Assembly: GCF_029227915.1 (NCBI RefSeq)
Contig: NC_079881.1
Location: 15,663,501 to 15,727,500 of the forward strand
DNA: 64,000 nt
From: Hydractinia symbiolongicarpus
Taxonomy: Eukaryota; Cnidaria; Hydrozoa; Anthoathecata; Hydractiniidae
Reading direction: 5' to 3'
Part shown: positions 20,365 through 30,839 of the stretch, piece after piece
How positions within the stretch are numbered: position 1 is the first letter of the stretch
Layout: each line of letters begins with the position of its first letter
Position numbers and translations under genes: made by a program
Notes under the pieces: generated by a model
Told to the model about the DNA's origin: nothing
Databases searched by the model: none
The model's input: only the letters and a program-made list of their open reading frames with translations

Positions 20365-20619
20365 TTAGATAAGCCCCCACCCTATTCGATATAGGTTTTT
20401 ATAGGAAAATATTCCTACATTCTTAGCTAGTTGTTGGAAATATTTTTCAAGATTTTTTTCATATGCAATTTCAACACAGGGCTTGCAATAAGGACCGTCT
20501 GTTTGCGTTGAAGCATCCTTGTATTTAATGTTGCGGATTGCTACAACAAGGTCGTCTTTATTCGTCGTAGAGTAACGAGGAATTTTTATCAATTTGTCTT
20601 CTTTTCGAAGTGTATTCAT
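20365..20619 (-). CDS. Polinton B small acidic/basic protein of unknown function
   Basis: An 84-residue frame with start context GAAATAAATGAATACAC, nearly identical to the start context of the element A polymerase. It contains KLIKIPRYSTTNKDDLVVAI and the motif DASTQTDGPYCKPCVEIAYE. The first 40 residues have a SAP-like feel (short helices with K/R-x-DLV). It is followed at lower coordinates by the mini-Helitron-bearing gene on the opposite strand. Confidence 0.45.
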   Translation of the reverse strand: MNTLRKEDKLIKIPRYSTTNKDDLVVAIRNIKYKDASTQTDGPYCKPCVEIAYEKNLEKYFQQLAKNVGIFSYKNLYRIGWGLI

Positions 20620-20665
20620 TTATTTCATATAGCTGTTATCAACTATATAAAAATGCGATAAACTA

Positions 20666-21265
20666 TTACTCAGTAAAACTCTGGTCGTCAAGATCATCAT
20701 CAGATTCACTAAGATAACTGACTCCATAATTTTCAACCTCTTTATATTTATATACTTCTTGTGCATAATAGTTGCGACCCTGTCTATAGATGCTTCCCAG
20801 CCTGATGATGGCCGTATATTAACAAGATTCTTGGGATATTTTTTTTTATGAAAGTTAGTTCTAATTTTACTTTCCTACCCTTTAGTTTAGGGTCATTATA
20901 CCGATCTTTCTTTACGCTTATGTTGGTGAAACCATGCCCCTCCAAATCCTCCACTTTTTTTAGAATCTTATAATATTTTGCCAACCACTCAGGGTAGTCA
21001 CCAAGATCGAACGACATAGTGAACGCGGAAGTCTCACTGTATTGAGAGACTCCCTGCGAGTATATATTTTTAGGGTTTTTTATCAATAGCGGTGATAGGC
21101 TGTTTGGTTATTATATCCAATCACAAATCTTTCATCTTTGCCTTTATTTGCAGGGATTGAGTCGCTTAGGACCAGGTTTTCAATTTTCACATTCTCGATA
21201 TTTAGTGGCGTTACATTACTGTAAAATTCTTCTGATTTAACAATTTTGTCTCCAAATTTCAACAT
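20666..21265 (-). pseudogene. Polinton B protein of unknown function, frameshifted
   Basis: Starts MLKFGDKIVKSEEFYSNVTP and continues IENLVLSDSIPANKGKDERF with VIGYNN. Near 21085 it shifts frame to LLIKNPKNIYSQGVSQYSET and SFDLGDYPEWLAKYYKILKK. A third frame gives the acidic tail EVYKYKEVENYGVSYLSESD, ending at a TAA at 20666. I recall this block as a recurring Polinton gene of cnidarians. The Asp/Glu tail resembles single-strand-DNA-binding proteins, which is only a guess. Confidence 0.55.
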
Positions 21266-21544
21266 GCTATTTTATTTATATGAAAAAATTTTATCAATAG
21301 TTTTTATTTTTGGTCAAAACACGGACAAATACCACCGTTATATAAAGTGTATTCCTGATAACAAGGCCAACATAACATTCTCGCTTCCACCACAAGATTC
21401 CTTCCGCATTTACACCTATCATTTCATTAAGTATACATTGTGCTTTCATCGTTTATCTTATATTTCTTTGAAATATAAGATAAACTAAACCCAATTCATG
21501 ATGAACAGAACCGCCCTGGAATATATTGGATTATACAGGGATCA

Positions 21545-21816
21545 CAAATAATGGCATTCATAAACATCTCTTTGGTTTTGATCCGAAATGATCCGAAACA
21601 TACTCGAGCACCAAGGGCTTTTTTTCAACTGCCTTGTTACACATCTCTTGGGTAATGAAGCAATATTGAACATTCTTGAGGGACCAGCACCTTTTTTCAA
21701 CTGCTTTGTTACACATTTCCTATGTCTTGAAGTGGTGTGGGACGTGCTTGAGCACATTGGGATCCCCTTCAAGTGCGTTATTGCACATTTCCTGGGACAT
21801 TTCCTGGGACAACTAT
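21545..21816 (-). pseudogene. Fragment of a 34-residue tandem-repeat protein (EMCNKAV repeats)
   Basis: Three consecutive units, about 102 bp each: QEMCNNALEGDPNVLKHVPH, then EMCNKAVEKRCWSLKNVQYC after a TAG, then ITQEMCNKAVEKKPLVLEYV. The unit pattern (EMC-x-x-A-h-x-x-x-P-x-x-L-x-x-V-P-x-H-F) resembles the helical repeats annotated as DUF4116 in large DNA viruses and protists, though the match is from memory. The fragment is open on its upstream side and stops at 21545. It lies just beyond the other element B genes and may mark the right part of that element. Confidence 0.6.
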
Positions 21817-21829
21817 TTATATTCTTTGT

Positions 21830-23730
21830 GTATTTTTTTAATTCTTAGATCAAACATTATGCCCATATAAGTGAGAATAGTGTGCTTGCTAGAGCTAGCT
21901 ATCTCAATTTTTGGTGCTGACTTGGATCTCTTTTCGATTGGTGCTGACATACCCATTTTAATAGTCTGAAATTACTTACTTACTAGCTAGCTATAATGCT
22001 TTAATTAGAGCGCCTTTTTTTCTTAAAATGTTAGCGAGCAACAAAAATCCTTTGTCCTGTTTTGTGTATTTTTCCATGGCTGGACACCCAAATTCTGTTC
22101 TTATGGTAAAAGAGGGTGCTAAAAATCACTTCCAAACGACGCTTTGTGGGGGATTCTATTAGATAAAAAGATATATATTCGCACAGGTTTTTTATATTTA
22201 TTGCAGAAACGTGACAAAACTTTATTTCTCATTGCATCAAACAGTCAGGGTGAACTATTAGCCTGTCACAGAATATATTGACCTTCTTGAATGTTTACAT
22301 TTTTCCGCGGTAAGCCCTTCTGGCTCTAACAACAGCGTGGTAGGCAGAAACGTCTTTTTCAGGCCATTTCTTTTTACAGAAACATTTTTGAGTCTTATCA
22401 AATATTATCAAGTGTAGAAGGATAACTTCTGATTGAAATATATTTATATAAAGTCGTAATAATACCTTCGTGCAAAGAAACAGACTTAAAAGAATTTACC
22501 TACTTCACCTAGTGTCTGCTTTTTTTTGCCTACCACACAATTGTTAAAGCCAATGCAGGATAATTAGACGCTACGCACTGTATAAGCCGTTAAAGGCTTC
22601 TTTGTTTTCTTTACAGCTAACTACTCTCTATTCCATGTCTTTTCTTGAAATCAGAATATTGTGTTGCTTAATAATACGACATACTGCTACAGTAAAATTG
22701 ATAACTATTTTGCACAATCGTTTCTTGTTCCTTTTTTTGGTTTTAATTGAAGCACACCTTTATGTGGATCTATATAAATATAGATGGCTATGGGGAGATC
22801 AATAACAAAAAAAAGTGTGGAAATTTAAGTAAAAAATATCTATCGTATAATTAGCTGTATGGGCGGCTTATTATACTGTACGCACTATGTATATATATAA
22901 TTATTCTGCACCGGCTTGGCTAATTATCAGTTCTCCCTGAGTGCCTAGTTTACTTGAAAAACTTTCTTGAACTCCTCCAAAGTATCATAAAATATTTTCT
23001 AAGAATTGATTTTAAAAAATCTCACGAAAAGGAGCATCGATTTATCAAATCCAACAAATTCATTAATTGTGTGTTTGCCCTTTTTTGTTTCAACCTGTTC
23101 AATTTGCTAATTTGAAATTTCGAAAGTTAGATATGTTCAACTTTTTTGATTTATCAAACAAAACAATGACCAATCAATTTCCTCAAAATCAAAAATTGCA
23201 ACTAATCAGACTCTCCAAAATGAAGTTCAAATTTGAGAATTCGAATCAAAAAAGGATAATAAACAATCAAATCTGTTGAATTCAATAAATAGATTTCGAC
23301 AAAATAAATCCTGTATTGTTCACAGGTTTTAAAATCATGTATCACCTGCTTAATACGTTACTTGTTTAACAAACATATCAAAAGCCAGCTTGATTAAATT
23401 TATATACATATTGCTGAATTAATTAACAATGAACTACTTCATTCATCAAGTTGAGCTTGTTCAGAAGTCATTATGTTCGAATCGTCAAGTTTATACATAA
23501 CAAGATTTGTATTCTGGAATTTTCCTGATCAGATTTGAAAATATGCAGCTAAAGTTTTACCTGTTATTTTAGAATATATACTTCATATAAATATGTAAAA
23601 TTTTATTTTTTATTTTTTATTTATTGAGTTTTATTTTAAAACTGCAGGGGAGTTACAATAATAATTAGGAGCTGGGATACTTAATGATTTGTTTACCCCA
23701 TAATTCTCTGTTTTCAAGGCCTACGTCAAA
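21830..23730. other. Non-coding AT-rich interval
   Basis: No recognisable gene, TIR pair or RNA gene. The right boundary of Polinton B must lie in or before this interval, but no terminal repeat matching 6740-7010 is visible. Confidence 0.4.
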
Positions 23731-24338
23731 TTTCAGAATCTTTTAGGCTAATGATGGAAATCTTCAAGCCGCAGGGCTTCTTGTTTAACATTTAAACACC
23801 TTGACAATTCACCAGATTCACTAGCAGGAAAATCCAGTACTTGTTTAATTTTGTTTTTAGAAACATGCGTAGTATTGGTGGATAATTAAGAAGGTCTAAT
23901 TTATGTCGATTACCTCCTCCTTAGGAGATTTTTAGCAAAGAGATATATTGCATTTTCAGGTATTACTTAGTTCTCTGCCATACGAGATTTAAGCAATTTA
24001 ATGTTTTCATCACTAACATCACCAATTTAAACAGAGTTAGGTAAATTAAGAAATTGTGTATTTCCTTGCTATCTCATACACTCAGTTAATTCACAACAAG
24101 AGAAAAACTTCCATGGATGATACATATTAAGAAAATCGTTTTCACATGAGCTGAATACAGATGGTTGTCTGATGGGAGGCAATTGTAGAAGATCGCCAAC
24201 CACAATTATGTAAAGGTTTGCAAATGGTATATCAGTAGGACATGCAAATATCTCACAAAGGCGTTGATGTGTTTGTAATAGGCGAATTGTCAACACCATA
24301 GATTTAGCTCAAACTCTAATCGATTCTGTTCAACAGTC

Positions 24339-25271
24339 TTAAGGTTACTGTAAAGGAAAAAACTCACTTGATGAGTAGTCTCAGAAAAACCCTTATAATT
24401 TATCAATACTTTTATATTTTTTAAATTTTTTTTTGTTTCCTATTGTTTGATGGAAGACTTTCTTGATGGTGTTATTTCCGTGCGATGTTAATGTTCCAAA
24501 AAGAAAATATAATGAATTAACGCATGGTCGCAGACGTTTCGTTTTTGCACTATTACATTCAGCATAAATTAAATTCAAAAAGGTTCCCGGGTTTTTTTTG
24601 TAACAACGTCGTTATGAAATTATTTGTAATTATATATAATCATTCAAAAAAATGCATATTTTTTTCTTTCTGTCTTCATAATTCGCTAATCAGTAATTTA
24701 TACAAAAAAATCCGGGAACCTTTTGTGCATAATTTATTCAGCTTAGGAAGCTTTCGGAAAAAGAAACCACAAACGTAAAGGCATGTATGCAAAAATTTAC
24801 TAACGAGATATTTGTTTTTAAAGATTTTCGTAGGTGTTATGAAAATGTGTGAACTGAGTATGCAGAAAGATGATAATTAACAGACAGAAGTCAGGGTTAC
24901 AAGAAAAAGCTTATATGCATACTCCTTAACTTTGATTTTTTTAATGATTTTTTATACGACAACATTTATATATATATATATCGATGCTAAAAGTAAACTA
25001 TCTAAAAAATATTATTATGCATATATTTATACGGAAGTTTCATATCATGCATAATGTTTACAAAAAATATGCTCAACTCATTTTGCACATATTTTCTCGA
25101 AGGTGTGAAGGATATAATACCTCTGAAAAGGCTTTTTCCAGAATATTTCTTCCAACTATTTTCATGGAATATAAAATATGTCATTCGAAAAATAATTTTT
25201 TTTTTCTATATGTCATGAATTTTTTGCAAAAAATCTAAAACAAAAATTTTTTTCCTTTACAGTAACCTTAA
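24339..25271. mobile_element. TTAA-flanked TIR element 1 (933 bp), piggyBac-like MITE
   Basis: TTAA followed by GGTTACTGTAAAGGAAAA on the left is mirrored by TTTTCCTTTACAGTAACC then TTAA on the right. The terminal repeat is about 18 bp. TTAA duplication is the piggyBac signature. The interior is AT-rich with no transposase. It sits inside the Helitron helicase region. Confidence 0.8.
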
Positions 25272-25348
25272 GAAGAGCTGGAACAGTTAATTTGTTGATG
25301 TAACTTTTGTTAATTAATAATTCATGCTCACTTTAAAAAGGTCTGAAC

Positions 25349-25853
25349 TTAAGGTGGCAGTAACCTCTTTTATGGCTGTCCAAATAGCTGAAATATTTAC
25401 TCAGTGTTTTACTTATACCATTTTTTTACCCTTTCCTAAGAACATAGGCCTTAATACATATAAAAATGATTTTAACTTAACACCAAAATTGTTGAGTGAG
25501 CAATAATTTGTGCAGTGCAGTGTAGCATAATGAAGATCGTGTTAAATTTCTAATAATGTGCCATTTTTGTTGTTATTAACGTTTCTCTTTAATAATTACG
25601 TCATTTCTTTCTGTACAAATTCACAAGCGTGTAGACTTAGGTTATATTCGGCTGAACTAATTAATTATTCATGAATTTTATTTTAAAGGGGAATTGTTAA
25701 GGCTAAATATTTTTGGTGAAAGATTTTAGCTATAAATCATGACAAGTGTGTTATAACAGAAAAAATATAGATATATAGTCTGAAAATAACCTTTTGTAAC
25801 CAATTATGTAAAAAAAAAGTTTCCGATTGTTAAAAGGGTTACTGCCACCTTAA
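25349..25853. mobile_element. TTAA-flanked TIR element 2 (505 bp), piggyBac-like MITE
   Basis: Left TTAA-GGTGGCAGTAACC and right GGTTACTGCCACC-TTAA are exact inverted matches over 13 bp. The sequence CAGTAACC is shared with element 1, so the two are probably related families. Only 77 bp of old Helitron sequence separates them. No coding capacity. Confidence 0.82.
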
Positions 25854-26559
25854 CTCTTTAATTTCCTCTTCAGATTTACACTTTCTCATACGGTGCGATG
25901 GAACATCAAAATTGATAAATAACGCTTTACGGAAACATTTTCGAAGCCAAGGTTCAGGAAGATTAAGATAGACGGCTTCTTGTATAGGTGCTTGTCTTGA
26001 AGTAGAAAACGCAGAAGATATTTTGTTTTACATTAAGCTTCTGAGTTTGTATTTTCTCGCGGCTTGCTTCAGTGCATTAGATATCTCACATTTAAAATTC
26101 ACATTTAAAAAAGTATGCGAACATGTATGAGACAGCCTTATAATAGTTATACACTGGCTGAAAATCCAAGTTTGCTTACCATGCTTTAGGAATTGTTGGG
26201 TTATACTATTCAAAAAACACGAATTTGGTGGTCTCTTTATACGAATTTCATATTCATCACTTGAATAATAGCCAAATGTTGTATAGTAATAAATATCTTA
26301 TTTATCAAGTATGAAAGTAATTGTGACATCATCAACTTAGAGTTTAAATACTTGTCAATAAAAGTTTTAACTTTAACATTATTTGTCTTACTAACTATTT
26401 TTTACTCTTTTTAGTTATATCTAAGTCCTTTGAAACTGGTTTAGCAATTATAATTTTGGCGGAGAAATATTTTCCAAATAAATATCTACATGGAACATAT
26501 TTATATTTGCGATTTAGAATGTTGATGAACATGATATTTTTTTACTACATTATATGTAT

Positions 26560-27345
26560 TTGCTTGGAGGAAAGAATACGGAAGGAGAAACAACTTCATT
26601 TCTGTACGCTTTAAATGTATTGAATTTTCTATTGTTTTTAATTTCAAAAGAATCAGTGCGTGAGGTGCTCGACCGAGTCTTTTTCGCAAAAAATTGATCA
26701 AATTCCATATTCTCCTTTAATAGGGGCTAACTTTTTTCTACTGAAATCTGAATGTAACACGCTGCAGGCACGGATATTTGTATGGAAAGTGTGCCTAATA
26801 TAAGACGGTAAACATTGCTATTAAAAACTTTAACAATACGTTTGAAAATAAGCGTTTAACCATGATATTAACCTATTTTTGCAGGCTTGAGTATACCACT
26901 TTGATCATGAAAAACAATATAGATAGATATGCGCCGGACGAGTGCCGACAAAATGTGTGCTGGATTAATGTTTATTCTAACTAAAGAAATAACTTCTTAT
27001 AACAGAACGTCGTTTTAAAACGAGATATAAACTTTTTCTTTTTGTTTACAAAAGTGTCGAGCATGTGCTTCTTCGCTAATTATGTTAACATAAGAACAAA
27101 AGAAATTTTACTGATTTCAATATGGCTTCTTGTTTTGATAATATTATCAAATTCATCATCAAATTATCTAATTGTTTTTATAACCAATCATAGTTGCGAA
27201 TTCTTATTCACGAATAATTTAGTCACATAACCGCCAAAATTTCAAATTAAGTTTCTATACAGACACCTGCTAGAACCTCACGCAGTGTTTCAATAGATTT
27301 AAAAGAGTTGTTTCTCCTTCCGTATTCTTTCCTCCAAGGTATTTG
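26560..27345. repeat. Inverted duplication inside the Helitron region
   Basis: GGAGGAAAGAATACGGAAGG at 26563 and its inverted copy ending at 27345 match over more than 30 bp. More weakly they match over about 100 bp, including a TGCGTGAGGT block. The arms are separated by about 600 bp of AT-rich sequence. The minus-strand arm reads LEERIRKEKQLF, so the arm may derive from Helitron coding sequence. Confidence 0.6.
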
Positions 27346-28421
27346 AGATAGCTCTGATCAGGTATGAAAGCCTCATCTTCAAACATCCTCATCTTCAAAT
27401 ATGAAAACCGCATCTTCAACATATTCAGAAATGTTATTATCATTCAACTCTGGTGCATTAGAAATCCAAGTAAAAGAATGGATGTGTGGTGAACCTCTAA
27501 ATTGAAATTCGACTGTGATCGCATGGTATAAAACTTTGTCTAGTGATCCCGTTGGTAGCATTATAATTTCCCTGAGCAAGACTTTAATCCTGTATTGGAA
27601 ATGCCTCGCAAAAAGAACTGGATTGGAATTGAGAATATTACTCCTCTCAAAATAATTCATATTAGAGATAAAATCTTTCGTAATATTCAGGTTGTTTAGG
27701 TGAGAAACTATTAAAATTAACTCTTGCCAACGCAGATCCGCACATGATAATGTTAAAAAAGTTGGAAAAGCTGGCGAATCATAACTAAAACCTCAAGTTG
27801 AAACCTTTTCCAATATACAGGTGTTCCCTTAATATAAATGTGTAACCTTGGTCATTTGAAAAAAATAATTGTATAGCTTTTGTATAAATCACTAAACATT
27901 CCAGCTGTGAGATTGTTGCCTGAAACCATTTTATAGCAATATTAATTTGACAAGTTAAACTTAATTATTGCAAAACAAACTGCACAAAAGATATATAGTC
28001 AGTAACAGATGAAAAAAATTGTTTGCAATTTGATAAATCTTTGATTGAAATATTTAGCCGGACTCAAGTTAATTTCTTTATCACTGTTATACCCATATTT
28101 ACCATTGCTAAAAAGTTGAGAAAATGCAAGCTCTTCACAGAACTTATCGTTTAAAATACAACTAGGCACCTTCTCCTGGTGCAATTTTAATAAAGTTCTC
28201 ATGGCAATTTATTGGAATGGTGAGGCTTTAATCAGTGCTTTGTCGAAGTTTTCTACTGTGAATCCTCTTTCTCCAGTTCAATGCAAATTTCATCCTCTTT
28301 ATTAAAATTTAACAGCTCTTTCTGAATTTGATTTATATTTATTGTTATATCACTATATAGTGGATTGTTTAGTTTCATATAAGTTAGTGCTAAGTGTACT
28401 TTTTCAGGTGAAACAGTTTGA

Positions 28422-28469
28422 AAATAAACAAGTCCCTTGAACTAGAGTTCAAGGGACTTGTTTATTTTT
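28422..28469. repeat. Perfect palindrome, 23-bp arms, 2-nt spacer
   Basis: Arms 28422-28444 and 28447-28469 are fully complementary. On the minus strand one arm reads as coding sequence (FKGLVYF) of the Helitron protein and the other is its inverted copy, so this looks like an inverted-duplication mutation in a coding region. Confidence 0.85.
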
Positions 28470-28779
28470 TATTTAACCTCATAAGAATCAAGCCGTTTGC
28501 ACTAGCAGGTCTTGGTAAAACCTTGCATGTATCATTTCCATCTATTGGTATATTACATATAGCTCCTTTCATTTTCGAAAATTGACCTTTCGGCATACAC
28601 CATTTCAACATATAGCCCGCCATTATGAAATTGCGTTAGAGAATGGGCCTGGGCACCATGAAGGGGGGACGGTAATTGAGCTCACTTACGGATTCTGCCA
28701 CTTAACTTGAGAAAACGAAGTATTAGCATCACATTTTTACAGTCTTTAAAAACAAAATATAATAAAAATAAATTTAATT

Positions 28780-29349
28780 CTGCCTAACGTAAATTGCGCT
28801 GTTGTAAGTTGCTTTAACAACACTAAGAAAATCAAGAAATGGAAGGACCAGTTATGTTAGGTACATGAAAATGTTAAACATGAACAATGTGGTTGTGACC
28901 GACCTTTTAAAATATACTGTTTCCCAAGTATTCGATACAAGGAGCAAATGGATAAATGGAATAATGCAATGAAACGGGAAAAAAATGACAAATCAAAATG
29001 GGAACCAAAATCAAGTGATCGTGTGTGCTCTATACACTTCGTTGATGGTGTGCCAACAGCTGCAAAGACAGATCCTACACTTAAATTGGGTTATGAAACT
29101 CCAATTAGAAAACCAAGAAGAGAATTATATCGAAAACCTTTACCTCCAAAAAAATTAAAACTGTGTTCATCAGATATGAAAAATCAGTGTAACTCTTCCA
29201 CATCTGGTGGAAACCGAATAAAATTTTACAGGATTCTAAAAGGGACATTACCAATAACTATGTTGCGGCATGCTGATGATATTGTTTTATCGTGTGCTGC
29301 ATTGTGTAATTTAAAGCCTGTCCTTATTAAAAAGAAAAAACAATCCTAG
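28780..29349 (+). pseudogene. THAP-domain transposase, internally deleted
   Basis: The THAP zinc finger reads PNVNCAVVSCFNNTKKIKKW, a TAG at 28858-28860, then CGCDRPFKIYCFPSIRYKEQ, KWEPKSSDRVCSIHF and VDGVPTAAKTDPTLKLGYE. This gives the C2-CH pattern. The expected initiator ATG reads CTG at 28780. After a basic segment (KPRRELYRKPLPPKKLK) the catalytic DDE region is missing and the frame ends DDIVLSCAALCNLKPVLI, like the tail of Harbinger/ISL2EU-type transposases. Lost start, stop and internal deletion mean inactive. Confidence 0.75.
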
Positions 29350-29863
29350 CTTTTTTTTTATTTGATCTTATTATGATATATATATAAAAGTTTTGGTAAA
29401 ATATAAAGATTTTTTTTGTAAATATTTTCTAAAAATAAAACACATATTTCTACAATATATTTTGCCTATGTTTGTTCACCCGGTACTGTTTTAGCTAAGC
29501 AAAATGTTAATCCAGTGGTGCTACTTTTATCAGTTGGCCATGAGGATACATCAAAAGCTGTATATTAAACGCAAATGAAATGCCATAAAAATTCAAATTT
29601 AAGCAATCTGCTAGCTAAAAAATGTAAAATTATTTACCGCCCGAACCCGGCGTTAAACACAGAAGCAGAAGCAATAGCCAAATCTATTTGGAGAATATTG
29701 TCATTTTAACCAATCAAATTTCTAAAGAATGTAAACATTGTTGTTACATCTTTTGGTTCCGGCGCGTTATTTTTAGATATATAGCAGACGTAATTGAAGA
29801 AATGAACATAAAATTTTTATTTTTTCTTCTCTTTTAAATTTTTTTTTACAAGTTTAGGGTTCA

Positions 29864-30030
29864 TTAAAAACACTTTTTAAATAAAAATTATTATAGTACT
29901 CTATCAGCTTTTCTCTCCAATCAATCCATAAATTCTCATCAAAAACAATTTTGTCAACAACTATTCCATGTGGTGTCCATACAACAAAGTAAGAAAATTT
30001 TAGTCCAATATGCCCCACAATTAAATTCAT
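29864..30030 (-). pseudogene. C-terminal fragment of a YqaJ-type exonuclease
   Basis: About 55 residues: MNLIVGHIGLKFSYFVVWTP, then HGIVVDKIVFDENLWIDW and a helical end with IEYYNNFYL. This matches the last strand-helix portion of YqaJ-like (lambda exonuclease fold) proteins carried by THAP/ISL2EU transposons. The catalytic core lies upstream and is missing. It converges on the THAP fragment, the orientation expected for these elements. Confidence 0.6.
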
Positions 30031-30256
30031 GACAGTCTGTCGTATCTTGGGTGTTTAATTAGGCTATTAGTCGTAAAATATGTTGCATCTTGGGTGAATG
30101 TAGCAAAAGTTACTTTTTTCCTACTTATAACAAGATGGATAATCACAACTCACGTAATAAAGTCGAATACACCTTTCCCGAATTTATATTTTGTAAAATA
30201 TTTCGTGCATGAAAACGAGGCAAATCTTAGTAAACATTATTCGCATTCATATAAAC

Positions 30257-30767
30257 ATGGAGGAAGACAATACTATGAGAGATATATTGCTTAAAATAAT
30301 TGAGGAAAATATAGATTTAGTCTTCGATGAAACTGAAAAAAAAGCGTGAGGGAAAACATGGAGGGAATGCCACCGTTCACGATAAAAGAAATTGAAATGC
30401 ATCCACAAAATAGTGGTAGACAGCACGGTGTGGCAATTATTAAGACTTTGGAGCGTGGCAGAAACTGCAAGAAGATATGCTTATGGTTGACAAACGGGTT
30501 GGTTTTGCTCATTGTATTGACAGTACACGAAAGAGAAAAAACAACATTAAATATGGGAACTTTCTTGTCGGATCTACATTGTCACACCAACTACTACCGT
30601 TAGAACATAATATCAAGGTTGTTACTAATAATAATATATCAAATACTTCAAATAAATCAAAACATAACAAAACACAACCCTATGAGTTTATTGATGTAAA
30701 TCCTGTATTAATCCCAAAAGATTGGGGTAAATTAAATCAACATCACACACGCCTAGCTGTTCAGTAA
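30257..30767 (+). pseudogene. N-terminal part of a YqaJ/SWIM-type transposon protein
   Basis: Blocks in three frames: MEEDNTMRDILLKIIEENID, then MPPFTIKEIEMHPQNSGRQH with GVAIIKTLERGRN, then MLMVDKRVGFAHCIDSTRKR and on to 30767. The second block matches the N-terminus I recall for the SWIM/YqaJ proteins of THAP transposons. The Cys-rich SWIM finger and nuclease core are absent because of the internal deletion. Confidence 0.55.
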
Positions 30768-30839
30768 AGTCATTTATAGTATCATTAATTAGTTTTTCTT
30801 CTAACATTGAATTCTCAGTTTTGATAGGTTCTAATTCAT

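Larger units (their letters stand above)
23735..28640 (-). pseudogene. Helitron RepHel (HUH Rep plus PIF1-type helicase), scattered blocks
   Basis: Read 5' to 3' on the minus strand. Near 28620-28490: MPKGQFSKMKGAICNIPIDG and LPRPASANGLILMRL, the N-terminal block of Helitron proteins. Near 28430-28260: VYFQTVSPEKVHLALTYMKL. At 28202-28000: KFCEELAFSQLFSNGKYGYN and SPAKYFNQRFIK. At 27660-27380: SNPVLFARHFQYRIKVLL and FQFRGSPHIHSFTWI, the HUH Rep motif. At 26100-25862: IQEAVYLNLPEPWLRK. At 24300-24069: IIVVGDLLQLPPIR and ELTECMR, PIF1 helicase motifs. At 24040-23735: ENIKLLKSRMAEN and LSRCLNVKQEA. Stops, frameshifts and two inserted elements break it. It could be the source family of the mini-Helitrons, which is untested. 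Confidence 0.82.

Noticed and set aside
21246-21488. 80-codon plus-strand frame beside Polinton B
   Set aside because: It overlaps the start of the minus-strand gene at 21265. The stretch SLPPQDSFRIYTYHF is mildly protein-like, but I cannot tie it to any family.
21588-21848. Plus-strand open frame with repeated NCxVTHFL
   Set aside because: The minus strand gives a coherent EMCNKAV repeat with helical-repeat spacing; the plus frame is its shadow.
28431-28460. microRNA precursor at the perfect hairpin
   Set aside because: A 2-nt loop and perfect 23-bp arms inside a dead coding region fit an inverted-duplication mutation better than a miRNA.
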